Positions 5,971 to 12,184 of a stretch of DNA of 15,772 nucleotides are shown piece after piece; position 1 is the stretch's first letter; each line of letters opens with the position of its first letter. The notes under the pieces were generated by a model, which did no database searches, was not told the DNA's origin, and was given only the letters and a program-made list of their open reading frames with translations. The stretch spans positions 1,347 through 17,118 of the forward strand of contig MGJZ01000033.1 in the NCBI GenBank assembly GCA_001794525.1, written 5' to 3'. A program made the position numbers and the translations under genes. Source of the DNA: Candidatus Yanofskybacteria bacterium RIFCSPHIGHO2_02_FULL_50_12 (GTDB lineage: Bacteria; Patescibacteriota; Minisyncoccia; 2-02-FULL-40-12; GWA2-44-9).

Positions 5971-5999
5971 AGTATAACGCCCGCGGAAAACTCCGCAAA
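5971..5999 (-). promoter_or_regulatory. Promoter of the small peptide unit
   Basis: On the minus strand TTTGCG (5994-5999), a 17-base spacer and TATACT (5971-5976). The predicted start is near 5964. It lies just past the stop codon of the L,D-transpeptidase gene (6016), so the small unit has its own transcript. Confidence 0.6.
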
Positions 6000-6015
6000 C
6001 TAAAGAGTGGATAAA

Positions 6016-6549
6016 TCAGCGGCGAATGATAACGGACGTACCGACGTCAGCAAAAGAATAGAGACTGGACATGTCGGCATACGAGACATTCACGCAACCA
6101 TGGCTCATGGGCCGGCCGAAGTTATTATGCCAATACGCGCCGTGGATATAATGACCGGCAGAAGTGATCTTGAGGTTCCATTTCGTGTTAGGCAAATAAT
6201 AGTTTCGGCCGGCATACGCTTTTATGGGAATCTTTGATTGTATTTGAAATGTACCGACTGGAGTCGGTGTTCTCGGTAAACCGGATGATATTTTAAACTC
6301 GCCGACTTTGTATTGATCGCCATAGTAATAGCTCAACGATTGGGTGCTTAAATCAACCACGATCTTTTTTGGAAGATTCAAAGCGTTCGGAGGGATAGGC
6401 GCAGTTTGCGGTCCCATGGCCGGATCGCTGACCGGCAGTGGCTTTCCATCATCGCTATAAGCAATTTCTCCGGCGGATGAGGCAGAGGCGGAATAAGCAA
6501 ACAAGAAGGAGAAGCAGATCGCGCCGAAGATTGCGTATTTCCTGATCAT
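6016..6549 (-). CDS. Exported L,D-transpeptidase (YkuD domain)
   Basis: Cell-wall enzyme that forms 3-3 peptidoglycan cross-links or attaches proteins to peptidoglycan using a catalytic cysteine. The 177-residue protein starts with a signal peptide (MIRKYAIFGA, then a hydrophobic core, likely cleaved after ASA at about residue 23). A proline-rich linker follows, then a YkuD domain from about residue 60. The signature is complete: His136 in HGAYWHNNFG and SHGCVN with His150 and Cys152. There is no LysM or peptidoglycan-binding repeat. The -10-like TATATT lies exactly six bases before ATG 6547-6549, so the mRNA is probably leaderless. The presence of the gene implies a peptidoglycan wall. Its substrate specificity cannot be read from the sequence. 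Confidence 0.93.
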   Translation of the reverse strand: MIRKYAIFGAICFSFLFAYSASASSAGEIAYSDDGKPLPVSDPAMGPQTAPIPPNALNLPKKIVVDLSTQSLSYYYGDQYKVGEFKISSGLPRTPTPVGTFQIQSKIPIKAYAGRNYYLPNTKWNLKITSAGHYIHGAYWHNNFGRPMSHGCVNVSYADMSSLYSFADVGTSVIIRR

Positions 6550-6555
6550 TCTTCC

Positions 6556-6561
6556 AATATA
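6556..6561 (-). promoter_or_regulatory. -10 box for a leaderless L,D-transpeptidase mRNA
   Basis: TATATT on the minus strand, then six bases, then ATG. No convincing -35 at standard spacing; TTCACA lies 20 bases upstream, which is too far. Confidence 0.4.
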
Positions 6562-6589
6562 ATGAGATGTAATGAATCAGGTGTGAATC

Positions 6590-6617
6590 TTGACTCAAAT
6601 CCCTAACTCCCTATAAT
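6590..6617 (+). promoter_or_regulatory. Promoter of the leaderless coiled-coil gene
   Basis: TTGACT (6590-6595), a 16-base spacer and the consensus TATAAT (6612-6617). The predicted start, seven to eight bases after the -10, is at 6624-6625, where the second ATG (6625) begins. The first ATG at 6616 overlaps the -10 box itself and cannot be in the transcript. Confidence 0.8.
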
Positions 6618-6624
6618 GGAAAAT

Positions 6625-6858
6625 ATGGTGAAGAAAATGACAATCGATACATTGGCCCGGATGACTCAAAATGAATTCTCGAGGGTAGATGAGCGTTTTG
6701 ATAAAATTGATAATACGCTGCTGGAACTTAAAAAGGGTCAAGAACGCCTCCTTGAAGTTGTTCTCGATATACCCTCCAAAAAATCTTTTGAACGATTGGA
6801 AAATAAAGTTGATTCTATGGAGATTCGCCTAAGCAGAGTAGAAAGAAAAGTTAAATAA
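6625..6858 (+). CDS. Small coiled-coil protein, unknown
   Basis: A 77-residue protein beginning MVKKMTIDTLARM. Almost the whole length is predicted helical with heptad-like spacing of Leu, Ile, Phe and Val (FDKIDNTLLELKKGQERLLEVV, then FERLENKVDSMEIRLSRVERKVK), interrupted by a DIPSKK turn. It therefore looks like a helical hairpin or oligomeric coiled coil. It has no membrane segment. The upstream ATG at 6616 lies inside the -10 box, so I place the start at 6625, where the transcript is predicted to begin; translation would be leaderless. The TAA stop lies in the base of the following terminator stem. Comparable short MTID-starting coiled-coil proteins seem common in Patescibacteria, from memory; the function is unknown. 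Confidence 0.75.
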   Translation: MVKKMTIDTLARMTQNEFSRVDERFDKIDNTLLELKKGQERLLEVVLDIPSKKSFERLENKVDSMEIRLSRVERKVK

Positions 6859-6890
6859 ACCAAAAACCCCGTACGGGGTTTTTGGTTTAT
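6855..6890. terminator. Bidirectional 36-base palindromic terminator
   Basis: A perfect palindrome centred on CCCCGTACGGGG, with CCAAAAA and TTTTTGG outer arms. The A and T runs on both sides allow it to end the coiled-coil gene on the plus strand and the tRNA cluster on the minus strand. Confidence 0.85.
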
Positions 6891-6895
6891 AGCAG

Positions 6896-6966
6896 AGCGG
6901 GTACGGGGAATCGAACCCCGGCCGACAGTTTGGAAAACTGCCGTACTACCATTATACGATACCCGC
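6896..6966 (-). tRNA. tRNA-Gly (TCC)
   Basis: A full cloverleaf is visible on the minus strand: acceptor GCGGGTA with TACCCGC, anticodon stem GCAGT/ACTGT around TTTCCAA (anticodon TCC), and T-arm CGGGG/CCCCG around TTCGATT. The discriminator is T, usual for tRNA-Gly. CCA is not encoded (CTG follows). It is the last gene of the cluster and is followed by the palindromic terminator. The 93-base spacer to the next tRNA contains a short AGGCC/GGCCT hairpin and a TTCGAAT that lacks flanking stems; I see no further gene there. Confidence 0.95.
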
Positions 6967-7059
6967 ACTTAGGCCTACTGGCCTCAGCATTTCGTACATT
7001 CGAACTGCTGCTCTCAGTACTTCCTCACTCTCGTTCGGTCGTCGCCTTGGCTCCTCAAC

Positions 7060-7133
7060 TGGTCGGGCCGCCGAGAATCGAACTCGGTCTACCTGATCCC
7101 AAATCAGGCGTACTACCGGCATACTCCGGCCCG
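7060..7133 (-). tRNA. tRNA-Pro (TGG), CCA encoded
   Basis: Acceptor CGGGCCG with CGGCCCG, D-stem GTAT/GTAC, anticodon stem CCTGA/TCAGG around TTTGGGA (anticodon TGG), T-arm CCGAG/CTCGG around TTCGATT. The variable loop is short (four bases). Discriminator A is followed by a genomically encoded CCA, unlike the other three tRNAs here. Confidence 0.94.
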
Positions 7134-7141
7134 ATATAATG

Positions 7142-7213
7142 TACCCTCGGAGGGAATCGAACCCCCATCAAGACCTTAGAAGAGTCCTGCTTTATCCATT
7201 AAGCTACGAGGGC
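7142..7213 (-). tRNA. tRNA-Arg (TCT)
   Basis: Acceptor GCCCTCG with CGAGGGT (first pair G-U), anticodon stem GGACT/GGTCT around CTTCTAA (anticodon TCT), T-arm around TTCGATT. Discriminator A; CCA is not encoded. It lies eight bases before tRNA-Pro. Confidence 0.94.
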
Positions 7214-7234
7214 GTTTGTATAGTACTTCTTCTG

Positions 7235-7307
7235 GGGGGCTAACGGGAATCGAACCCGTGACCGCGCTGCCACAGAGCGCTGTGATAACCTCTTCACCAT
7301 AGCCCCC
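7235..7307 (-). tRNA. tRNA-His (GTG)
   Basis: Anticodon stem GCGCT/AGCGC around CTGTGGC (anticodon GTG). The acceptor GGGGCTA/TAGCCCC is preceded by an encoded G at position -1 facing a C discriminator (C73), the identity pair of bacterial tRNA-His. T-arm ACGGG/CCCGT around TTCGATT. CCA is not encoded (CAG follows). It is the first gene of the cluster. Confidence 0.95.
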
Positions 7308-7319
7308 ACAATACCGATT

Positions 7320-7325
7320 ATTATA
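7320..7325 (-). promoter_or_regulatory. -10 box of the tRNA cluster
   Basis: The consensus TATAAT on the minus strand ends 12 bases before the tRNA-His gene, so the primary transcript would start about six bases before it. The -35 is weak (TGGATT at 17 bases). Confidence 0.6.
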
Positions 7326-7363
7326 TCGCATTTTCCTCCATTAATCCAGGCTTGAAGAAGGTC

Positions 7364-7387
7364 AAAAAACGGCCTAAGCCGTTTTTT
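7364..7387. terminator. obg terminator containing the stop codon
   Basis: AAAAAACGGC, the four-base loop CTAA and GCCGTTTTTT form a ten-pair stem with A and T runs on both sides. On the minus strand it terminates obg; the obg TAG stop occupies three of the four loop bases. Confidence 0.8.
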
Positions 7388-8342
7388 TCTTGGCGATCGC
7401 GTTGAGAATCTTTTCGACTTTGGCGATCGCATCGGGATCGTGGATTGACAATGGGGTGGCAGTCGGATTCAACTTTTTGAGTGCGGTGATGATCTTTTTC
7501 ATCTGATCAGCCGGCACCATGTCCGACTTGCTTACGAATAGGTATTCCTTTTTATCAAGCAAGGCTTTATTGTATTTCCCGAGCTCGGTACGGATGGTTT
7601 TGTAATCAGTCTTCGGATTAGCGCTCTCAGCAGAAATCAGGTGAAAGAGGGTATTAGTCCGTTCCACATGGCGGAGGAATTTAATACCCAGCCCTTTTCC
7701 AGTAGCTGCGCCTTCAATGATTCCTGGTACGTCGGCTAAAATCAGATCGTAGTAGACACCTAAGTGCGGCTCCAGAGTGGTAAAAGCATAGTTGGCAACT
7801 TTTGATTTTGCTCTAGTTAGCTCATTAAGCAAGCTCGACTTACCAGCATTGGGTAATCCAATTAAACCTACGTCGGCGATCATTTTCAACTCTAGCCGAA
7901 TACGGAATCGTTTACCCTCAGTGCCTTTTTGAAATTGTTTAGGGCTAGTGTTTAAGGAAGAGCGGAAATGGAAATTTCCTTTACCGCCATAGCCACCTTG
8001 AGTAATTAGGATCCGTTCACCGATTTTAGTGATTTCGTTATCCTCTTTAGTATCGAGATTATGGATCACCGTGCCCACAGGAACTTTGATTATAAGGTCA
8101 TCGCCGGCCGCACCATCATTAAATTGACGGCCACCTGGCTTGCCATCGCCGGCGCTAAAAATTTTTGCATTTCGCAGGCGCGTCAAAGCGCCGAGGTCTG
8201 AAATACCTTCGGCAAACACACTGCCACCATGGCCGCCTTTGGCACCACTTGGCCCCAAGGACATGAGGTTTTTATTGAAAGCCACTGAGCCGTCGCCGCC
8301 GTTTCCGGCGATGACTTTGATGGTGATATCATCGATTAACAT
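7374..8342 (-). CDS. obg: Obg-family GTPase
   Basis: Ribosome-associated GTPase needed for large-subunit assembly. The N-terminal Obg fold is glycine-rich with GNGGDGSVAF, GGHGGSV, GDGKPGG and GGYGGKGN (residues 1 to about 158). The G domain follows: P-loop GLPNAGKS (162-169), switch YAFTTLEPHLG, and DVPG (204-207). The base-specificity motif is SKSD (271-274) instead of NKxD. The protein ends at 322 residues, directly after the G domain, without the C-terminal OCT domain. The start ATG 8342 gives the family-like MLIDDITIKVIAG; an open frame to 8456 adds 38 residues unlike Obg. A -10-like TATATACT lies just upstream, so a leaderless mRNA is likely and an SD is absent. Its stop codon is in the terminator loop. 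Confidence 0.95.
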   Translation of the reverse strand: MLIDDITIKVIAGNGGDGSVAFNKNLMSLGPSGAKGGHGGSVFAEGISDLGALTRLRNAKIFSAGDGKPGGRQFNDGAAGDDLIIKVPVGTVIHNLDTKEDNEITKIGERILITQGGYGGKGNFHFRSSLNTSPKQFQKGTEGKRFRIRLELKMIADVGLIGLPNAGKSSLLNELTRAKSKVANYAFTTLEPHLGVYYDLILADVPGIIEGAATGKGLGIKFLRHVERTNTLFHLISAESANPKTDYKTIRTELGKYNKALLDKKEYLFVSKSDMVPADQMKKIITALKKLNPTATPLSIHDPDAIAKVEKILNAIAKKKTA

Positions 8343-8345
8343 GGC

Positions 8346-8353
8346 AGTATATA
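8346..8353 (-). promoter_or_regulatory. Probable obg -10 box
   Basis: TATATACT on the minus strand contains two overlapping -10-like hexamers, ending three or five bases before ATG 8342. The only -35-like hexamer, TTGTCA, is about 20 bases from it, which is longer than usual. Confidence 0.35.
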
Positions 8354-8372
8354 ATGACATGAAATAAGAGAT

Positions 8373-8401
8373 TTGACAATTATCTGTTTCGAAGATAGGA
8401 T
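8373..8401 (+). promoter_or_regulatory. Promoter of the small membrane protein gene
   Basis: Consensus TTGACA (8373-8378), a 17-base spacer and TAGGAT (8396-8401). The predicted start at about 8408 is directly before the SD (AGGAGGT, 8410-8416). Confidence 0.75.
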
Positions 8402-8423
8402 AATGATTCAGGAGGTTCTTTTC

Positions 8424-8711
8424 ATGCCTTGTCACAAAAATGAGCTGAAGATCCAAGCTGATCTTTTTGAAAAAGCCCAGATCGCTCGGCGGGACAGTAA
8501 CCTTGTGATGTGGGCAACGCTGATGATCACCGCCGCGATTGTCTCGATGCTGATCATCGAGCTCACAGATTCCTCGTGGTTCCAGTTGGCCCTATTTATG
8601 GGCCTGGTTGTCCTCAATGCCGTTGCGGCTGCTGTGTGGTCACGGCGCAACGAGAAGGCATACCAGTGGTCGATCAAAAACTTGAAACTGGAACGATTCA
8701 GCGCCGCCTAG
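8424..8711 (+). CDS. Small two-helix membrane protein, unknown
   Basis: A 95-residue protein with a charged N-terminus (MPCHKNELKIQADLFEKAQIARR), two hydrophobic helices (about 28-45 and 52-72) separated by a short ELTDSSW turn, and a positively charged C-terminal tail. By the positive-inside rule both ends face the cytoplasm. The open frame reaches back to 8373, but that region is promoter; the strong SD AGGAGGT seven bases before ATG 8424 fixes the start. It has its own promoter and terminator, so it is a single-gene unit between obg and the helicase. The stop TAG lies in the terminator stem. I do not recognise a family. Confidence 0.85.
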   Translation: MPCHKNELKIQADLFEKAQIARRDSNLVMWATLMITAAIVSMLIIELTDSSWFQLALFMGLVVLNAVAAAVWSRRNEKAYQWSIKNLKLERFSAA

Positions 8712-8740
8712 CACTTTGTGCAGGCGGCGTTTTTGTTTTT
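8702..8740 (+). terminator. Terminator of the small membrane protein gene
   Basis: CGCCGCCT (8702-8709) pairs with AGGCGGCG (8722-8729), extended inward by GCAC/GTGC around TTT with one bulged A, then TTTTTGTTTTT. The TAG stop (8709-8711) is inside the hairpin. Confidence 0.85.
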
Positions 8741-8744
8741 AATG

Positions 8745-8750
8745 TATACT
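8745..8750 (+). promoter_or_regulatory. -10 box of the helicase-nuclease gene
   Basis: TATACT ends nine bases before ATG 8760, predicting a leader of only about three bases. It directly follows the previous gene's terminator, and no -35 is evident. Confidence 0.4.
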
Positions 8751-8759
8751 ATTCGCAAC

Positions 8760-11654
8760 ATGGATTTCGATTCCTATTACAAAAAACTTAATAAAGCCCA
8801 GAAAGAAGCCGTTGATACCATTGAGGGGCCGGTGATGGTCGTGGCTGGGCCCGGTACGGGTAAAACCCAGATTCTCACTCTGCGCATTGCTAATATTTTA
8901 AAGAAAACCCAGGTTGATCCGGAAAACATCTTAGCCCTGACGTTTACTGAGGCTGGTGCCAAAGAAATGCGACGTCGCTTACGGCTGATCGCAGGTCCTG
9001 CAGCGGATCGAGTGCGCCTCCACACTTATCATGGTTTTGCCGGTTCTATTATTTCAGAATTCGACGACCATTTTCCACATCTGGCCCGAGCACGGCAGAT
9101 TACAGAAATCGAAGCCGAGTCTATTGTCCGAGAAATTTTGAAAGATAAAAAATTCTATAAACTCCGCCCTTCCGGCGACCCGGATCTCTATATTGCTAAG
9201 ATCATCAGTGCCATCAGTGACTCTAAGCAGGAGGCCTGGATGCCGGAGATGGTCCGCTCGTTCGCCCGTGACGAAATCAACCGGGTAAGCACGGATGAAC
9301 AGTGGCTCTCTACCCGAGGTCCGACAAAGGGTAAGGTAAAGGCAGAAGGTTTGAAACGAATCGAAAAATGCGAACGCACTCTTCTTTTTGCGGATGTTTA
9401 CGAAGTCTATGAGGCAAAAAAGATATCAGAACGTCTGATGGATTATGACGACCTGATTCTCGAGCTGATATCGACTTTGCGGAAGGACGAGTTGTTGCTT
9501 CGTCTTTTGCAGGAGAAATTCCAATATATTTTAGTCGATGAGCACCAGGACACCAATGACGCCCAGAATACCCTCATCCGGCTGATTGCCGAGTTTTTCG
9601 AGAGCCCCAATCTTTTCGTTGTCGGTGACGAGAAGCAGGCCATCTATCGATTCCAAGGCGCCTCGGTAGAAAACTTTATGAGCTTTCAAAAAAAGTGGAG
9701 CGGTATAAAAATTATACGCTTAGAACAAAATTACCGTTCCCAGCAGAATATTCTCGATGCGAGTTTTGCCATGATTGAGAACAATTATAGCGAGGGACTA
9801 TATCCGGAATTGAGAGTCCGCCTGCAATCGGAAGCAGAGGAGGAATCGAGGCCGATCGATATAGTCACCGCAGGAAATAATATAGCCTCTGACGAATATT
9901 TGATTAGTCAGATTAAAGAAGTTATCAAAAACCATCCGAAGCAAGTTTCCGCCGTGATTGTGCGACGCAACTCGGATGTACAGAGCGCCCTAGCTCTATT
10001 GGAAGAAAATAACATCCCGGCTATGGCCGAGCGAGGAAGTGATATATTTCTAGATCCATTGGGGATTATTTTCTTTTCATTGATTGAATTTTTGGCTGAT
10101 CCATCTAAAACAGAATCGTTGGCCCGTTGTCTGGCATGCGGATTATGGGACTTTGACATAGATCAACGTGTGAATTTAATCAAATCCCTGAGAAGTGGCC
10201 GTGTGTCGAATATCGATAATGAAATTCCGGGTCTTGTATATTTGAGAAAGGAGATGATTCATAGCGGGGCGGTTGCATATCTAATTTTAGTCGGAGATGA
10301 ATCAGGGATTACCGATATCGCCAGGCGTGATTCCGGCGCTTCGCAAATCTGGCGTGGAATCATTTCTCTTAGCCAAGAACTGGCTCGGCAAAATCCCGAC
10401 AGTGCCGCGGATTTGATCAGAGCCCTGCTTAATTATCGTCAATCAGCAGGTACCCGGAAAATTAAAATCGTGGTGGGCCCACCGGACGCACTAGTTCGGG
10501 TCATGACTGCACACGGTTCCAAAGGACTTGAGTTCGACAATGTATTTTTACCGTATGCGGTTGAAGAATCGTGGCTGCCTCGAGGCAGAGGAGAATATTT
10601 TATCTTGCCAAGGCAAGATGAGGAGGCGGATTTGGCAGATGAGCGCAGGCTTTTTTATGTCGCGCTGACTCGAGCTCGATCTCGGGCGTACATCATATCT
10701 CCGCTCGAAGAAGGACCTCGCAAATTGACGCCCCTTAGATTCATCGAGGAATTGGATTCAACTCAGATTGCGCGTACGGAGCTTCCATCCTCAATAAAAA
10801 AGCTTCAAGAAAATCGGGTTTTACGTCCGGAATTTAAGCGCAAGTCGGAAGCCGTTGAGTATGCCAAGAGAACACTTGCCGGATATGGCCTCTCCGTTAC
10901 TGCTTTGAATCATTTTTGCGAATGCCCGCTTAAATTCTTCTATAAGAGTATTTTACGCTTACCTGAACCTCCCACCGCCAGTTCCGAAAAGGGAAATGCG
11001 ATGCACGAAGCAATCGCCAACGTATGGCATTTGGAAACAAAAACGGAAAAAACTATCGCCGAAACAATCAGTCAGTCCGTCAGAAAATATATGGAAAGCT
11101 CGCTTTTACCTTCGTATGATAAAGAACCGGCCCTGGAATCATTGTTGGAGGATGCTCCAGTAGTTGCCTCTGCTTTGCTGGCTCATTTTCAAGAAAAAGG
11201 AACTATTTCTACCGAAACCCGTCGAGAGGCCACTTTTAACAGCCAACTACTTCACGGCAAGTTAGATGCGGTAATCGAATCAGCCAATAGCATATTGGTA
11301 TTCGATTACAAAACTCGCGAAGCCATGTCGGTCAATGCAATTAAGGGAAATACCAAAGATGCCGATGGCAACTATTTCCGACAACTCGTTTTTTATAAAT
11401 TGCTTTTGATGGACGACAAGCAAGCGAGGAAGAAGATTGAACCCGCTCTGGTATTCGTAAAGCCTGACAGCAAGGGACGGTGTCCGGTCGTCTCTTTGCC
11501 GATTGAGGAAGGTGATCTTTCGAAAGTCAAAGAAGAAATTCGAATGCTTATAGAAAGCGTTGAGTCAGGATCATTTTTGGAATCCTCATGTGAACAAAAA
11601 GATTGCGAATATTGCGTGCTGAACCGAGCGTTTCAAAAAGAACCGCTTTCTTAA
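8760..11654 (+). CDS. UvrD/PcrA-like helicase fused to a Cas4/RecB-type nuclease
   Basis: A 964-residue superfamily 1A DNA helicase with a C-terminal PD-(D/E)XK nuclease, probably acting in recombination or repair of DNA ends like a single-chain AddAB/RecBCD substitute. Helicase motifs: Walker A AGPGTGKT (29-36), Ia LTFTEAGAKE, Walker B LVDEHQDTN (Asp260, Glu261; the usual Phe is His), III VGDEKQAIYRFQGA, IV LEQNYRSQ, V TAHGSKGLEF and VI DERRLFYVALTRAR (from 627). Nuclease: GKLDAV (Asp836) and VFDYKT (Asp849, Lys851). Cys720/722 and Cys944, Cys949, Cys952 probably hold an iron-sulfur cluster as in AddB and Cas4, though the C-x4-C-x2-C spacing is not the usual one. ATG 8760 is chosen because the open frame from 8718 begins inside the preceding terminator. 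No SD. Confidence 0.92.
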   Translation: MDFDSYYKKLNKAQKEAVDTIEGPVMVVAGPGTGKTQILTLRIANILKKTQVDPENILALTFTEAGAKEMRRRLRLIAGPAADRVRLHTYHGFAGSIISEFDDHFPHLARARQITEIEAESIVREILKDKKFYKLRPSGDPDLYIAKIISAISDSKQEAWMPEMVRSFARDEINRVSTDEQWLSTRGPTKGKVKAEGLKRIEKCERTLLFADVYEVYEAKKISERLMDYDDLILELISTLRKDELLLRLLQEKFQYILVDEHQDTNDAQNTLIRLIAEFFESPNLFVVGDEKQAIYRFQGASVENFMSFQKKWSGIKIIRLEQNYRSQQNILDASFAMIENNYSEGLYPELRVRLQSEAEEESRPIDIVTAGNNIASDEYLISQIKEVIKNHPKQVSAVIVRRNSDVQSALALLEENNIPAMAERGSDIFLDPLGIIFFSLIEFLADPSKTESLARCLACGLWDFDIDQRVNLIKSLRSGRVSNIDNEIPGLVYLRKEMIHSGAVAYLILVGDESGITDIARRDSGASQIWRGIISLSQELARQNPDSAADLIRALLNYRQSAGTRKIKIVVGPPDALVRVMTAHGSKGLEFDNVFLPYAVEESWLPRGRGEYFILPRQDEEADLADERRLFYVALTRARSRAYIISPLEEGPRKLTPLRFIEELDSTQIARTELPSSIKKLQENRVLRPEFKRKSEAVEYAKRTLAGYGLSVTALNHFCECPLKFFYKSILRLPEPPTASSEKGNAMHEAIANVWHLETKTEKTIAETISQSVRKYMESSLLPSYDKEPALESLLEDAPVVASALLAHFQEKGTISTETRREATFNSQLLHGKLDAVIESANSILVFDYKTREAMSVNAIKGNTKDADGNYFRQLVFYKLLLMDDKQARKKIEPALVFVKPDSKGRCPVVSLPIEEGDLSKVKEEIRMLIESVESGSFLESSCEQKDCEYCVLNRAFQKEPLS

Positions 11655-11702
11655 AAAAAATCCCGCACAGGGCATCGCGTATTTCAGCGACTCTGTGCGG
11701 GA
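11653..11702 (-). terminator. Terminator of the 12769-11714 operon
   Basis: TCCCGCACAG (11661-11670) pairs with CTGTGCGGGA (11693-11702), with an inner TCGC/GCGA stem. On the minus strand it is followed by eight T, which overlap the helicase stop codon. It fits the end of the two-gene minus-strand operon. Confidence 0.85.
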
Positions 11703-11713
11703 CTCCGTCAGGG

Positions 11714-12160
11714 CTAGATGTGCTTCAGGCCGAGCTGGCTCTCGAGACTTTTGATGTGAGCGTCGAGCTCGGTCGGCGTCATTGTCGCCATGCGTTCGTA
11801 TTCGGCGACCTGATTGGAATCATCCGGATCTACGCCGACAGCGTGGAGATGGACGTCGCGCTCCATCTTGGCATACTCGGTGCTGGAAATGCCGGCGAGA
11901 TGGAGGCACTCGTCGAGATCGAAGAGGGCACTCATCTTCAGAGTTTCCAGCAGATCCCACTTGCCGAGTTCGCCGGGACGAATTTGTCCCAGCATCGAAT
12001 CGTATCCGATCTGGTTCGGATTCCGGGTGCACATTGCGATCCAGCGCAACCCCTCCTCTGAGACGAGATTCTGGGCACGGAGGTTTTCCGCGTGTCGCCA
12101 CCAGAACTCAACGGCCTGCTGACGCTGTTGCTCGGTCACTTCCGGAAGTTGCAGTGTCAT
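11714..12160 (-). CDS. Unknown soluble helical protein, 148 residues
   Basis: No family recognised. No signal peptide or membrane segment. It is acidic and mostly helical by composition (TEQQRQQAVEFWWRHAENLRAQ at the N-terminus; TPTELDAHIKSLESQLG near the C-terminus). The start ATG 12160 is well supported by an SD, AAGGAG, seven bases upstream. It begins 24 bases after the end of the secreted beta-rich gene and ends just before a strong terminator, so the two form one operon read from the promoter at 12817-12845. On the opposite strand overlapping frames of similar length exist, but they lack an SD and promoter. Confidence 0.8.
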   Translation of the reverse strand: MTLQLPEVTEQQRQQAVEFWWRHAENLRAQNLVSEEGLRWIAMCTRNPNQIGYDSMLGQIRPGELGKWDLLETLKMSALFDLDECLHLAGISSTEYAKMERDVHLHAVGVDPDDSNQVAEYERMATMTPTELDAHIKSLESQLGLKHI

Positions 12161-12184
12161 GTCTCTTCTCCTTGCGCCTCAGCG

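Noticed and set aside
6967..7059. Possible fifth or degenerate tRNA between tRNA-Gly and tRNA-Pro, because of a TTCGAAT
   Set aside because: No T-stem, anticodon stem or acceptor pairing can be formed around it; it is treated as spacer.
6882..7139. An 85-codon open frame on the plus strand over the tRNA cluster
   Set aside because: It is antisense to tRNA-Gly and tRNA-Pro, whose cloverleaf structures are complete; the frame is an artefact of tRNA sequence.
8373..8456. Upstream starts extending obg (to 8456) and the small membrane protein (to 8373)
   Set aside because: Both extensions run into each other's promoter region. Family alignment for obg and a strong SD at 8410-8416 for the membrane protein support the shorter forms.
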